This document shows positions 26,554 through 35,366 of a stretch of DNA of 64,000 bases, piece after piece. The stretch covers positions 1-64,000 of the forward strand of contig FUHX01000020.1 in the NCBI GenBank assembly GCA_900163555.1, given 5' to 3'. Origin of the DNA: Actinomycetales bacterium JB111 (GTDB lineage: Bacteria; Actinomycetota; Actinomycetes; Actinomycetales; Actinomycetaceae). Numbering within the stretch: position 1 is the stretch's first letter; the number at the start of each line of letters is the position of its first letter. The notes below the pieces were generated by a model. It did no database searches. It was not told the DNA's origin and saw only the letters and a program-made list of their open reading frames with translations. The translations under genes were made by a program, and so were the position numbers.

Positions 26554-27543
26554 TCACTCGGTCGTGTAGATGAGCGAGGCGACGTCGGGGACGGAGTCGA
26601 TGACCCCCTGGCCGGCGGCGAGTTCGGCGAGGTGCTGGACCGAGTCGATGCTGAACTCGTCGGGCCAGCGGGGCAGGACCATGGTCTGCTGCAGCTCGGG
26701 GTCGATCTCCGTGAACGAGTCGAGGACGGCGCGCGCCTCGTCCTCGTGCTCCTCCGCATAGGCGAGGGACTCCTGCATCGCCTCGGCGAACGCCTGCGCG
26801 ATCTCCGGGTTGTCCGCGACGTACTGGTCGGAGGCGACGTAGGCCGCCACGTTGAGCTCGGGGTCGGTCTCCGCATACGGGTATGTCACGGGGATCGCCC
26901 CGTCGTCCTCGATCAGTGGGGTCATGAACGGGTCGAGCACCCAGGCGGCGTCCACCTGGCCGGACGTGAGCGCCGCGGGCATGTCCGGGAAGCCGAGCTC
27001 GACGAACTCGACGGCGTCGGCGTCCCCGCCGGCCGCGTCGACGGCTGCACGGACCGTCGTGTCGCCGATGTTGTTCAGCGTGTTGACCGCGACCGTGTGA
27101 CCGGCCAGGTCCTCCGGCCCCTCGATACCCGAGCCCGGCATCGTGAGGACGGCGCTGAAGTCCGCGGAGGTGTCCCCGGTCGTGCTCGCGGCCGGCGCCA
27201 TCCAGGTCAGGGCGAGCCCCTGGGACTCGGCGATGAGCAGGGACGTGGTGTTCGAGAAGCCGAACTGGTACTCCCCGCTGATGATCGCGGGGATGACGGC
27301 CGCGCCGCCCTGCGCGACCTGGAAGGTCACGTCCAGACCGTGCTCCTCGAAGATGCCCACCTCCTCCCCCAGCCACGCCGGCGCGGTGTCGCCGATCGGG
27401 ATGAGACCGACCGTGATCGGGGTGAGGCCGTCGCCCCCGCCCTCGTCGGCGTCGGCATCGGCGTCGCCACCTCCGCAGGCGGCCAGGGCGAGTGCGCCGG
27501 TCAGCAGGACCGCCGGCGCGGCGAGGATCCGGATCTTACGCAA
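26554..27543 (-). CDS. orphan ABC transporter substrate-binding lipoprotein (SsuA/NMT1-like)
   Basis: This 329-residue periplasmic-binding-fold lipoprotein would capture a small anionic or aromatic solute. The TTG at 27543 is the likely start because AAGGAG lies six bases before it and it yields a clean lipoprotein signal: MRKIRILAAP, hydrophobic core, and lipobox LALAAC with Cys23. The mature part begins with TPITVGLIPIG and AWLGEEVGIFEEHGLDV, typical of SsuA/ThiY/TauA-like proteins. No permease or ATPase gene is in the window. The protein at 52792-53784 is a clear paralog (shared GFSN, FPxMPAxL and VDAxxxxxPF segments). Confidence 0.85.
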   Translation of the reverse strand: MRKIRILAAPAVLLTGALALAACGGGDADADADEGGGDGLTPITVGLIPIGDTAPAWLGEEVGIFEEHGLDVTFQVAQGGAAVIPAIISGEYQFGFSNTTSLLIAESQGLALTWMAPAASTTGDTSADFSAVLTMPGSGIEGPEDLAGHTVAVNTLNNIGDTTVRAAVDAAGGDADAVEFVELGFPDMPAALTSGQVDAAWVLDPFMTPLIEDDGAIPVTYPYAETDPELNVAAYVASDQYVADNPEIAQAFAEAMQESLAYAEEHEDEARAVLDSFTEIDPELQQTMVLPRWPDEFSIDSVQHLAELAAGQGVIDSVPDVASLIYTTE

Positions 27544-27589
27544 GGTGTTCTCCTTCGAACTGGTGAGCGACGGGCGGAGCTGGATGTCG

Positions 27590-29248
27590 TCACGCATGTG
27601 CACGCAGCTCCTGGAGGCTGCGACCGACCGAGATGTCGTCGATGGCCGTGACGACCTCGATGAGTGAGGGGCCGCCCCGCGCGACGAGACGCTTCGCGAC
27701 CTCGCCGAACGATGCCGTGTCCGTGACGCGTTCGGCGGGGATCCCCCAGGCCCGCGCCAGCCCGACGAAGTCCGGGTTCGTGAGGTCGGACCCGATCACA
27801 CGCGTGGGGAACCGCTTTTCCTGGTGCATCCGGATCGACCCGTACGAGGCGTTGTTGACGACGATGAACGTGATGTCCAGGTTGCGTTCGACCGCGGCGG
27901 AGAGCTCCTGGGCGGTCATCATGAATCCGCCGTCGCCGGCCACTGACACGACGGGACTCGTCGGCGACGCTAGCTGAGCCCCTACTGCGGCAGGCACCGC
28001 GTATCCCATCGCCCCGGACGAGGCACCGATGTACGTCCCCGGTCCCGGGAAGTCGACGAAGCCGTGGAACCACCCGGCGAAGTTTCCCGCGTCGTTGACG
28101 AAGGTGACCTCGGGGCCGGTGGACCTGCGCAGCGTCCGCATGACCTGAGCGAGCGAGACGTCGCCGACGGACGAGGCCTCGTCCCCGGCACGGAACCATT
28201 CCTCGAGGGAGGACCGCGCGTCGGTGAACCAGGCTCGTCGCCGTTCCACCGGTGGGACCTCGACCGCAGCCAGTGCCTCGAGGAAGGAACGAACGTCGGA
28301 GTGCACGCCGACGTCGACCGGGTGGGACTTGCCGATCATCTCCGCCTGGATGTCGACCTGGATGATCGTCGTCTCGCTGGAGACGAGTGAGTATCCCTGG
28401 GTCGTGATGTCATTGAGCCGCGACCCCGCGGCCAGGATTAGGTCGGCCTCACTGATGAGACGCCTCGTTCGAGGCTCCAGACCCATCCGCGTGTGTCCGG
28501 CGTAGGCCGGCGATCCGTTGTCTACCGCGTCGTGTCGGCGCCAGCCTGCCACGACGGGGACGCACAGCCGCTCGGCGACCTCCGCGAGCTTCGACTGTGC
28601 ACCCGACCGGAGGACGCCCGCACCGGCGACGATGAGCGGACGGTGGGACCGGCCGATCGCCCCCGCCGCTTCCGCGACGGCCTGCGGAGATGCCGACGGC
28701 GGGTGGACCGCCGGAAGAGGTCGGAGCGGCTCATCTTCGACCTCGAGGTCGAAGACGTCCTCGGGTATGACGAGTGTGACCGGACCCGGTCGACCGACCC
28801 GACACTCGGTCAGGGCGCGACCGATGAGCAGGCCCGCGTTCTGGCCGGAGTCGATGCGAATGACCCGCTTGGAGACGGGCGCGAGGAACGACTCCAGGTC
28901 CACGCCCTGGAAGGACTCCCTGTGCCGCGCCCCACGCTCGACGTCACCGACCACGAAGAGCGTCGGCGTGGAGTTGTCCTGCGCCGTGTAGATGCCGATC
29001 GAGAGGTTCGCGGCCCCGACGGACCGCCCCCCGATCGCCACGCCCACGGTCCCGGACCGGGAGCCGTACGCCTCCGCCATGAAGGCCGCGCCGCCCTCCT
29101 GCCGCGCGACGACGAACTCGATGTCGTCACGGTCTCGAAGAGCGTCGAGGAACGGCGTGAAGCTCTCGCCCGGCACGCCGAACACATGCCGGGTACCGAC
29201 CTCCGCGATCCGTGCCGCGAGAACCTGGGCAACGGTAGGGCGTGCCAT
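27590..29248 (-). CDS. ThDP-dependent enzyme (benzoylformate decarboxylase / acetolactate synthase-like)
   Basis: This 552-residue enzyme has the three-domain POX architecture: N-terminal pyrimidine-binding domain with activating Glu51 (ARQEGGAAFMAEAYG), a central domain, and the C-terminal diphosphate domain with GDGGFMMTAQEL plus NNASYGSI holding magnesium. Family members decarboxylate 2-keto acids or join two carbonyl fragments. Placement next to a TRAP transporter and an aldehyde dehydrogenase suggests keto-acid decarboxylation to an aldehyde, but a carboligase is equally possible. Its start codon overlaps the stop of the TRAP permease gene (TAATG). Confidence 0.87.
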   Translation of the reverse strand: MARPTVAQVLAARIAEVGTRHVFGVPGESFTPFLDALRDRDDIEFVVARQEGGAAFMAEAYGSRSGTVGVAIGGRSVGAANLSIGIYTAQDNSTPTLFVVGDVERGARHRESFQGVDLESFLAPVSKRVIRIDSGQNAGLLIGRALTECRVGRPGPVTLVIPEDVFDLEVEDEPLRPLPAVHPPSASPQAVAEAAGAIGRSHRPLIVAGAGVLRSGAQSKLAEVAERLCVPVVAGWRRHDAVDNGSPAYAGHTRMGLEPRTRRLISEADLILAAGSRLNDITTQGYSLVSSETTIIQVDIQAEMIGKSHPVDVGVHSDVRSFLEALAAVEVPPVERRRAWFTDARSSLEEWFRAGDEASSVGDVSLAQVMRTLRRSTGPEVTFVNDAGNFAGWFHGFVDFPGPGTYIGASSGAMGYAVPAAVGAQLASPTSPVVSVAGDGGFMMTAQELSAAVERNLDITFIVVNNASYGSIRMHQEKRFPTRVIGSDLTNPDFVGLARAWGIPAERVTDTASFGEVAKRLVARGGPSLIEVVTAIDDISVGRSLQELRAHA

Positions 29249-31323
29249 TACTTCTCCTCACCGCGACTGCGGGACCCGACGGAAGCCTCCCGCTGCAGCG
29301 GCTCGCCGTCGGCCGCCTCGGACGCAGCACCTGAACCGGAGAGCGCGAGTTCCTCTGCCGCGGCGGGACCGCCGGTCGGACCCTTCGGTGACACGGTCCT
29401 GCGCTGCAAGACAACGACTGCCACCACACCGACCAGGCCGATGATGCCGGAGATGATCTCCGGGTAGATGAGCAGTGCAGCACTCACCAGAAGGACGGAC
29501 TGGTGGAGACGGCTGTTCGGCGTCACGAGCTGCTTGGCGACCACGCTCGCGGTCGCCACGAGCCCGATGATCAGCATGACCAGACCCAACGGGGTGTGGA
29601 CCGGGTCCGCGTTCTCCCCGAAGATCAGGCTCGGCTGCAGGACGAACGCGAACGGGACAAGGACGCCCGCGATGGCCAGCTTGAACGCGTGAGCGCCGGT
29701 CGCCATCGTCGGCGTGCTCGCGATGGATGCCGCCGCGAACGCCGCGAGGGCGACCGGAGGGGTGACCATCGAAAGCACGCAGAAGTAGAGGATGAACAGG
29801 TGCGCGGGCATGGGCTCGACCCCGAGCTCGATGAGCGCCGGGGCAAGCAGGACGGCACCCGTGATGTAGGCACCGGTGGTCGGCATCCCGGCCCCGAGGA
29901 CGAGGCAGACCAGCGCCACGAGCACGAGGGTGAGGAGGAGGATGCCTCCGCCCAGACCGATGACGATCGGCGAGAGCTTCAGTCCGAGACCGCTGTAGGA
30001 GACCGTGCCGACGATGATGCCCGCAGCAGCCGCCGGCAGGGTCACCTGGGTCGCCTGCTTCGCCCCGTTGATCGCGCCGGTGAGGAACGTCTTGGGGTGC
30101 ACCCAGGTCGACTTCCACAGGAACGGCACCACGAGCGACGCCGCGATCGAGTAGAGCGCCGCGCGCTGGAGGGACGCCTCGCCCGCGATCATCCCGATCA
30201 GGATGATGATCGGGATGAGGAGGTGCACCCGGTTGAGGATGGACTTCCACGACGGCAGGTCGGCGCGCTTGAGGCCGACGGTGCCCTGACGCTTCGCCGT
30301 GAAGTCCACGACCAGGAAGATCGAGAGGTAGTAGAGCACTGCGGGAACGATCGCCGCGATGACGATCTCGGCGTAGGGCCGCTGGAGGAACTCGGCCATG
30401 ATGAAGGCGGCCGCACCCATGATCGGCGGCATGATCTGACCGCCGGTCGAGGCGACCGCCTCGACGGCGGCAGCGAACTTGGCCTTGAACCCTGCACGGA
30501 TCATCAGGGGGATGGTGAACACGCCGGTGGTCGCCACGTTCCCGACAGCGCTTCCGCTGAGCATTCCCATTGCCGCGGAGGACGCGACGGCTGTCTTGGC
30601 CGGACCGCCCCGGTACCGACCCGTGAGCTTCATGGCGAGATCGTTGAACAGCGCCCCCGTGCCTGCGGCATTCATGAAGCCGGCGAGGACGACGAAGTAG
30701 AAGACGTAGTTGCCGACCGTCTGGATCGGCACACCGTAGATCCCTTGCACGCCGAGGACCTGGTACTCGAGCAGGTTCTCGATCTCGATACCCGAGTGGC
30801 CCCACAGGCCCGGCAGGTACTGACCGACGAACTGGTAGACGAGGAAGATTCCGGCGAGGATCGGCAGGATCCACCCCATCGACCGACGGCATGACTCGAG
30901 CAGGGTCACCATGAGCACGACCGCGGCGACGAGGTCCAGGGTCTCCACCGGGTCCAGGAACGGGATCCGCGTGACCAGACGCTCGTAGTTGAGGTAGATG
31001 TACACGCTCGCCGCCATCGCCAGGACTGCCAGGACGACGTCGAGCGGATAGGCGAGGCGCTTCTTCGACAGATCCTCCTCGCCCTGCTCGATGGCATTCT
31101 CCGCGTCCACCTTCTCCTCCTGCGTCCGCGGGCGCTTGGCCGGCAGGAACAGCAGGGCGAGGGCGATGGCGAAGCCCACGTGCAGCGCGCACTGCGACAG
31201 TGCCGGCAGGAAACCGAACGCCGCCGTGTAGAGCTGGAAACCGACCCAGACCAGGGCGAGGATCCCTGAGACGATGACATTGGTCCGGGGGATGCCACGA
31301 TGTGTGGCGTTGCGCTCCGTCAC
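29248..31323 (-). CDS. TRAP transporter fused permease (DctQM type, TAXI class)
   Basis: This 691-residue multispanning protein combines the small (DctQ-like, about residues 1-200) and large (DctM-like) permease subunits of a tripartite ATP-independent transporter. About 18 hydrophobic segments are seen; DctM landmarks include GMLSGSAVGNVATTGVFTIP and GGQIMPPIMGAAAFIMAE and, later, CLVLGAGMPTTGAYI. Uptake is driven by an ion gradient together with the binding protein encoded just upstream, whose stop overlaps this start (ATGA). TAXI-type TRAP systems import dicarboxylates, amino acids or unusual organic acids; the solute here is unknown. Confidence 0.94.
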   Translation of the reverse strand: MTERNATHRGIPRTNVIVSGILALVWVGFQLYTAAFGFLPALSQCALHVGFAIALALLFLPAKRPRTQEEKVDAENAIEQGEEDLSKKRLAYPLDVVLAVLAMAASVYIYLNYERLVTRIPFLDPVETLDLVAAVVLMVTLLESCRRSMGWILPILAGIFLVYQFVGQYLPGLWGHSGIEIENLLEYQVLGVQGIYGVPIQTVGNYVFYFVVLAGFMNAAGTGALFNDLAMKLTGRYRGGPAKTAVASSAAMGMLSGSAVGNVATTGVFTIPLMIRAGFKAKFAAAVEAVASTGGQIMPPIMGAAAFIMAEFLQRPYAEIVIAAIVPAVLYYLSIFLVVDFTAKRQGTVGLKRADLPSWKSILNRVHLLIPIIILIGMIAGEASLQRAALYSIAASLVVPFLWKSTWVHPKTFLTGAINGAKQATQVTLPAAAAGIIVGTVSYSGLGLKLSPIVIGLGGGILLLTLVLVALVCLVLGAGMPTTGAYITGAVLLAPALIELGVEPMPAHLFILYFCVLSMVTPPVALAAFAAASIASTPTMATGAHAFKLAIAGVLVPFAFVLQPSLIFGENADPVHTPLGLVMLIIGLVATASVVAKQLVTPNSRLHQSVLLVSAALLIYPEIISGIIGLVGVVAVVVLQRRTVSPKGPTGGPAAAEELALSGSGAASEAADGEPLQREASVGSRSRGEEK

Positions 31324-32336
31324 AGGAGTCCTTCCTCCTCGTAATACCGCTCGGCGCCCGGGTGCAGCGGGATCGTGATCGCGTCGTCGGCCGCAGCCCG
31401 CTCGGGGGTGAATCCCGCGAGAGACGCATTCATCTCGCCGAGTTCCTCAGCGTTCTCGATCAAGGAACGCGTCATCTCGTAGACCTCCTCCTCGGAGCGG
31501 TCGTCGCGCGCGATGAGCAGGGTGGAGAGCGTCAGTGCCGGGACGGCCTCGTCGACGCCCGTGAACGAACCGGCGGGGATCTCGCCGTACCCGACCCCGA
31601 GCTCGGACACCGATTCGTAGATCTCCTCGGACACCGGCAGGATCTTGATGTCGGAGGAGGTGGCGATCTCGGTCGTGGCCGGGTGGTTGGCCGTGATGAC
31701 CTGGATCATCATGTCGGCCTGCCCGTCGCGGAACGCGTTCTTGATGACGTCGAACGACGTCTGCTCCACGGATCCGCCGTTGGCCTCGATCTCGTCGTAG
31801 CTGAGCCCGTAGGCCTCGAGGGTCGCCCGGGCGAAGTACTCCCCGGCACTACCGGGGGCGAGGGTGTACAGGCGGAGCGGGAGCTCCTGCTCGGCGACCT
31901 CCTCCAGCGAGTCGGCCTCGAAGCCCTCCCGCGTCACGATCCCGACGTAATACTCGTCGAAGCCGCCGGCGACTGCCGAGTATCCCGAGCTCTCCTCGAA
32001 ACCGTTGATGCCGGACTGCGCCCAGTTCGCGAGCGGGGAGAATGTCAGTCCGTACTCCGCCTGATTCTCTGCGACCAGGTCGATGTTGGCGACGCCGCCC
32101 GCGAACGGCAGCACCTGGACCTGGAGGTTGGGCATGTCCTGCCGCCACATCTCCGAGAAGGCTGCCCCGTAGGAGTTCCATCCGGAGCCTTGCTCGAGCG
32201 TGGCGAGTCGCACCTGTCCACGGACGTCGGAGGCTCCGTCGTCCGCGTCCTCACCGGATCCGCCTGAGCCGCACGCGGCGAGCAGGAGTGCTCCTCCGGC
32301 GAGGGCAGCAAGAATTGTCGATCGCTTGGTGGTCAT
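31320..32336 (-). CDS. TAXI family TRAP transporter solute-binding lipoprotein
   Basis: This 338-residue lipoprotein is the extracytoplasmic receptor for the fused TRAP permease. The signal is MTTKRSTILAALAGGALL with lipobox LLAAC and Cys22. The mature chain opens with VRLATLEQGSGWNSYGAAFS, and contains GGVANIDLVAENQAEYGLTF, the TAXI signature region. The second of two closely spaced ATGs (32336) is chosen because GAGG lies six bases ahead. A long in-frame upstream extension is rejected since it would bury the signal peptide. Confidence 0.92.
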   Translation of the reverse strand: MTTKRSTILAALAGGALLLAACGSGGSGEDADDGASDVRGQVRLATLEQGSGWNSYGAAFSEMWRQDMPNLQVQVLPFAGGVANIDLVAENQAEYGLTFSPLANWAQSGINGFEESSGYSAVAGGFDEYYVGIVTREGFEADSLEEVAEQELPLRLYTLAPGSAGEYFARATLEAYGLSYDEIEANGGSVEQTSFDVIKNAFRDGQADMMIQVITANHPATTEIATSSDIKILPVSEEIYESVSELGVGYGEIPAGSFTGVDEAVPALTLSTLLIARDDRSEEEVYEMTRSLIENAEELGEMNASLAGFTPERAAADDAITIPLHPGAERYYEEEGLL

Positions 32337-32452
32337 GGTCATCCTCTTCGTTGAGTGTGCTGTGATCACGCCGACTGTCTGACGCGCTAGCTGATGAAGT
32401 TGTCGTGTGCCGCCGACACTTCGGGACGAAGTGCTTCGGGGGCGGCGAGTGA

Positions 32453-32480
32453 GTGGCGGCGGGACGTTTCCCGCCGCCAC
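32453..32480. terminator. hairpin between benE and the TAXI-TRAP genes
   Basis: A perfect 12-bp stem (GTGGCGGCGGGA with its complement) closes on CGTT, just after the benE stop on the minus strand. It probably reduces or ends transcription from the upstream catabolic genes before the TRAP section. Confidence 0.75.
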
Positions 32481-32488
32481 GCCCTGTG

Positions 32489-33782
32489 CTATCTGCTGGC
32501 CGTGGCCCCCTCCGCCGCCGCGCGGTCGCGGAAGTCGGACCGCTCGAGGAGCGCGGAGGCGACGACGCCGCCGACGAGTGCCCAGAACGGCGCGGAGACA
32601 TGGAAGATCTCCAGCCCGCTCATGGCGATGACGAGGGAGACGAGCGCTCCGACCTGGAAATGCCTGTCGCGGAAGGCGCCCTGGAAGGACGCGAGCAGGA
32701 CGCCGATCATCGCAAGGCCTGCGAGCGCAGCCGTCAGTTCGGACGGCAGGCTCGAGACGACCGCGACAGCGACCGATGCGAAGACGCCGAACAGGACGAA
32801 CAGCACCCCGTTGACGACGGCTGCCGCGTAGCGGCCCTCCTTCTTCTCCCCCGCCTGGTCGGAGGAGTTGATGGCGGTCATCGGGCCGGCGATGTTGGCG
32901 TTGTGCCCGCCGAAGAGCGGCGAGAGAAGCCCCCCGATACCCGAGATGATCGTCATCGCGTTGAACGGCGGCTTGTATCCCTCAGCCATGAGCACGCCCA
33001 TCGACTGGGCGTTCTCGGCACCGATGACGAGCAGGGCCAGCGGCAGCCCGACCGCGAGGATCGCGCCGATGCTGAACTCGGGGGCGACGAGACTCGGTGC
33101 CGTGACCGCCAGATCACCCTCGATCGGCTGGAACGAGCCGGTTGCCAGCGCCGCGACGAGACCGAAGACCAGGGCGCCCATGACTCCGGGGACGGTTTTG
33201 ACGAAGACCTGCAGGACGACGTAGCCGAGGATCGCGGCACCCACGACGATCGGCAGCGCCTGCGCGGCGTCGACGACCCCGGTCCCGAACCGGAACAGGG
33301 CCCCCGCGATCATCGCCATGACGATGGGGAACGGGATCCAGTTGGCGGCCTTCCGCACGATGCCCGTCACGCCGATGAGGAGGACGAACAGCCCGGCGGA
33401 GAAGAACGCGCCGACCATCTGCCCGAAGGAGTAGTCGCTCAGCGCCCCGACGACGAGGACGGCGCCCGGGATCGAGTAGGCACCCGTGATGGGCTGCTTG
33501 TAGTACAGCCCCATGACGAACGAGATGAGTCCGCCGAAGACGTAGACCCCGAAGATCCAGGAGGCGATGATGCCGCCGCTGAGGCCGGCCTCCACCCCCC
33601 CCGTTGATGATGATCAGGGCCGGACCCGTGCAGCCGAAGATGGATGCGATGACGCCGGCCCCGATCGTGGACACGTTCAGGTGCCGCGGCAGGTCACGAA
33701 TACCTGAGCGGAATCCCGGTCCACGCTCGACGAGCCGGCCGCGGGATTCGATCTCGTCCCGCTCCTCGATATCTGCACTCAT
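32489..33782 (-). pseudogene. benE: benzoate/H+ symporter BenE, interrupted by a frameshift in a G8 run
   Basis: The two halves of a BenE transporter lie in different frames. From ATG 33782 (after AAAGGAG) the first 62 residues encode RDLPRHLNVSTIGAGVIA and GCTGPALIIINGG, the family N-terminus. The remaining 368 residues (EAGLSGGIIASWIFGVYVFGG onward, frame ending at 32489) encode the other helices. The frames meet at eight consecutive G on the coding strand (33595-33602); seven G would restore one 430-residue protein. The change may be a sequencing error, a real inactivation, or slipped-strand variation. BenE imports benzoate by proton symport and fits the catabolic context. Internal initiation at the GTG at 33595 would give a protein lacking the first helix. 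Confidence 0.85.
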
Positions 33783-33808
33783 GAGTTCTCCTTTGAGCTC
33801 AGGCCTGA

Positions 33809-33829
33809 CGGGCGCCCATCTGGCGCCCG
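33809..33829. terminator. short hairpin after the ligase gene
   Basis: An 8-bp stem (CGGGCGCC with its complement) with a CATCT loop directly follows the ligase stop and precedes the benE ribosome site. It is small and may be an attenuator rather than a full terminator. Confidence 0.45.
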
Positions 33830-33830
33830 C

Positions 33831-35363
33831 TCAGTACTCCCCGGCGAGGAGCTTGCGGCGCAAGATCTTGCCGACGGGTGACTTGGGGATGGACGCGATG
33901 ACGTGGATGCGCTTGGGCCGCTTGTACTGCGACAACGGCGCTTCGTTGCGGCACCAGTGCATGAGCGCGGAGACAAACTCGGCCGGGTCGACGGCCGGGT
34001 CGCTCGGCACCACGAACGCGGTGACCGCCTGGCCCCACTTCTCGTCCTTGAGGCCGACGACGGCGACCTCCGACACTCCCTCGTGGCGGGAGAGCACGTC
34101 CTCGACCTCGACCGGGTGCACGTTCTCGCCGCCGGTGATGATCATGTCGTCGACCCGGCCGTCGACCCACAGGTCGCCGTCGGCGTCGATGTGCCCGAGG
34201 TCGCCCGTGTGGTACCAGCGCCCGCGGATCGACTTGGCGTCGGCGTCGGGACGGTTCCAGTAGCCGGCGAAGGCCTCGTCGGAGTCCAGGGACACGGCGA
34301 TCTCGCCGACGACGTCGGTCGCGAGGGACTCGTGGCCCGCGGCAGGATCGGGGTCGACGACCCTGAGCCGGGAGTACAGGCCCGGTCGCCCCGCGGAGCC
34401 GGGCTTGCGCGCGGCGTCGTTCTGGATCGAGAACGTGTAGACCTCGCTCGAGCCATAGTGGTTGACGAACACGTCCGGGTCGATCTCGGCCTCGAGCTTC
34501 TCGCACAGCGTGGAGGTCATCGCGGCGCCCGCGAACGCGAGCTTGCGGACCGTTCGCCCGACCTCCGTGAGCCGGCCGGTCTCGGCCAGCGCCCAGAAGG
34601 CGGTCGGCACGAGGTACAGCGCGGTGACCTTTTCGGCGACGATGAGGTCCGCCGCCTTCTCCGCGTTGTATACGGGCATCTCGACGAACGTCCCGCCGAT
34701 GACGACCATCGCCTGCAGGGAGCGCAGGCCCATCGTGTGGTACATCGGCATCGCGCCGAGGGTGACCTCGCCGTAGGCGTACTGGCACTGCATGACGTGC
34801 GCGATCGACGCGGAGGACTCGGCCTTCTGGCTCCGCGGCACGCCCTTGGGCCTGCCCGTGGTGCCGGAGGTGTAGAGCATGACGGCGGGGTCGGACTCGG
34901 TGACCGCGATGCCCGGCGCCTCGTCGCTCGCGGCGGCGACCGTCTCCTCGAAGTCGGCCGCGCCGTCGATGGGCTCGTCACCCGCGTGCAGCAGCGTGGG
35001 CGTCACGCTCGCGGTGGCGAGCGAGTCGATCGCGATCTGCCGCGCGAGGTCGTCGGTGACGACGACCGTCGGCTCGCAGTCGCTCACGCAGTACGACAGC
35101 TCGGAGGCCGCGAGCCTGATGTTGAGCGGCGTGGACATCGCGCCGATCTTCTGCAGCGCGAGGTGCGTGGAGGCGAGGACCTCCGAGTTCGACAGGAACA
35201 TCGCGACGCGGTCCCCCGGCTTGACGCCGAGGGTGAGCATCGCGTTCGCGATCCTGTTCGTCCGCGCGTCCCACTCGCGGTAGGTCAGGCGCTTGGACCC
35301 GGCCACGGCGAGCCGCTCGGGGAACCGCTCCGCGGTCCACGTGAGCATGCGTCCGATCTCCAT
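33831..35363 (-). CDS. AMP-binding acyl/aryl-CoA ligase
   Basis: This 510-residue enzyme of the adenylate-forming (ANL) superfamily activates a carboxylic acid with ATP and transfers it to CoA. The P-loop-like YTSGTTGRPKGVPRSQK motif, the YGSSEV motif, YHTGDLGHIDADGDLWVDGR hinge region and the C-terminal catalytic Lys in KSPVGKILRRKL are all intact. The family cannot be split into benzoate, cinnamate or fatty-acid ligases by eye. Between a benzoate transporter and an enoyl-CoA hydratase, an aromatic or arylpropenoic acid is the likeliest substrate (inference). Confidence 0.9.
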   Translation of the reverse strand: MEIGRMLTWTAERFPERLAVAGSKRLTYREWDARTNRIANAMLTLGVKPGDRVAMFLSNSEVLASTHLALQKIGAMSTPLNIRLAASELSYCVSDCEPTVVVTDDLARQIAIDSLATASVTPTLLHAGDEPIDGAADFEETVAAASDEAPGIAVTESDPAVMLYTSGTTGRPKGVPRSQKAESSASIAHVMQCQYAYGEVTLGAMPMYHTMGLRSLQAMVVIGGTFVEMPVYNAEKAADLIVAEKVTALYLVPTAFWALAETGRLTEVGRTVRKLAFAGAAMTSTLCEKLEAEIDPDVFVNHYGSSEVYTFSIQNDAARKPGSAGRPGLYSRLRVVDPDPAAGHESLATDVVGEIAVSLDSDEAFAGYWNRPDADAKSIRGRWYHTGDLGHIDADGDLWVDGRVDDMIITGGENVHPVEVEDVLSRHEGVSEVAVVGLKDEKWGQAVTAFVVPSDPAVDPAEFVSALMHWCRNEAPLSQYKRPKRIHVIASIPKSPVGKILRRKLLAGEY

Positions 35364-35366
35364 CGA

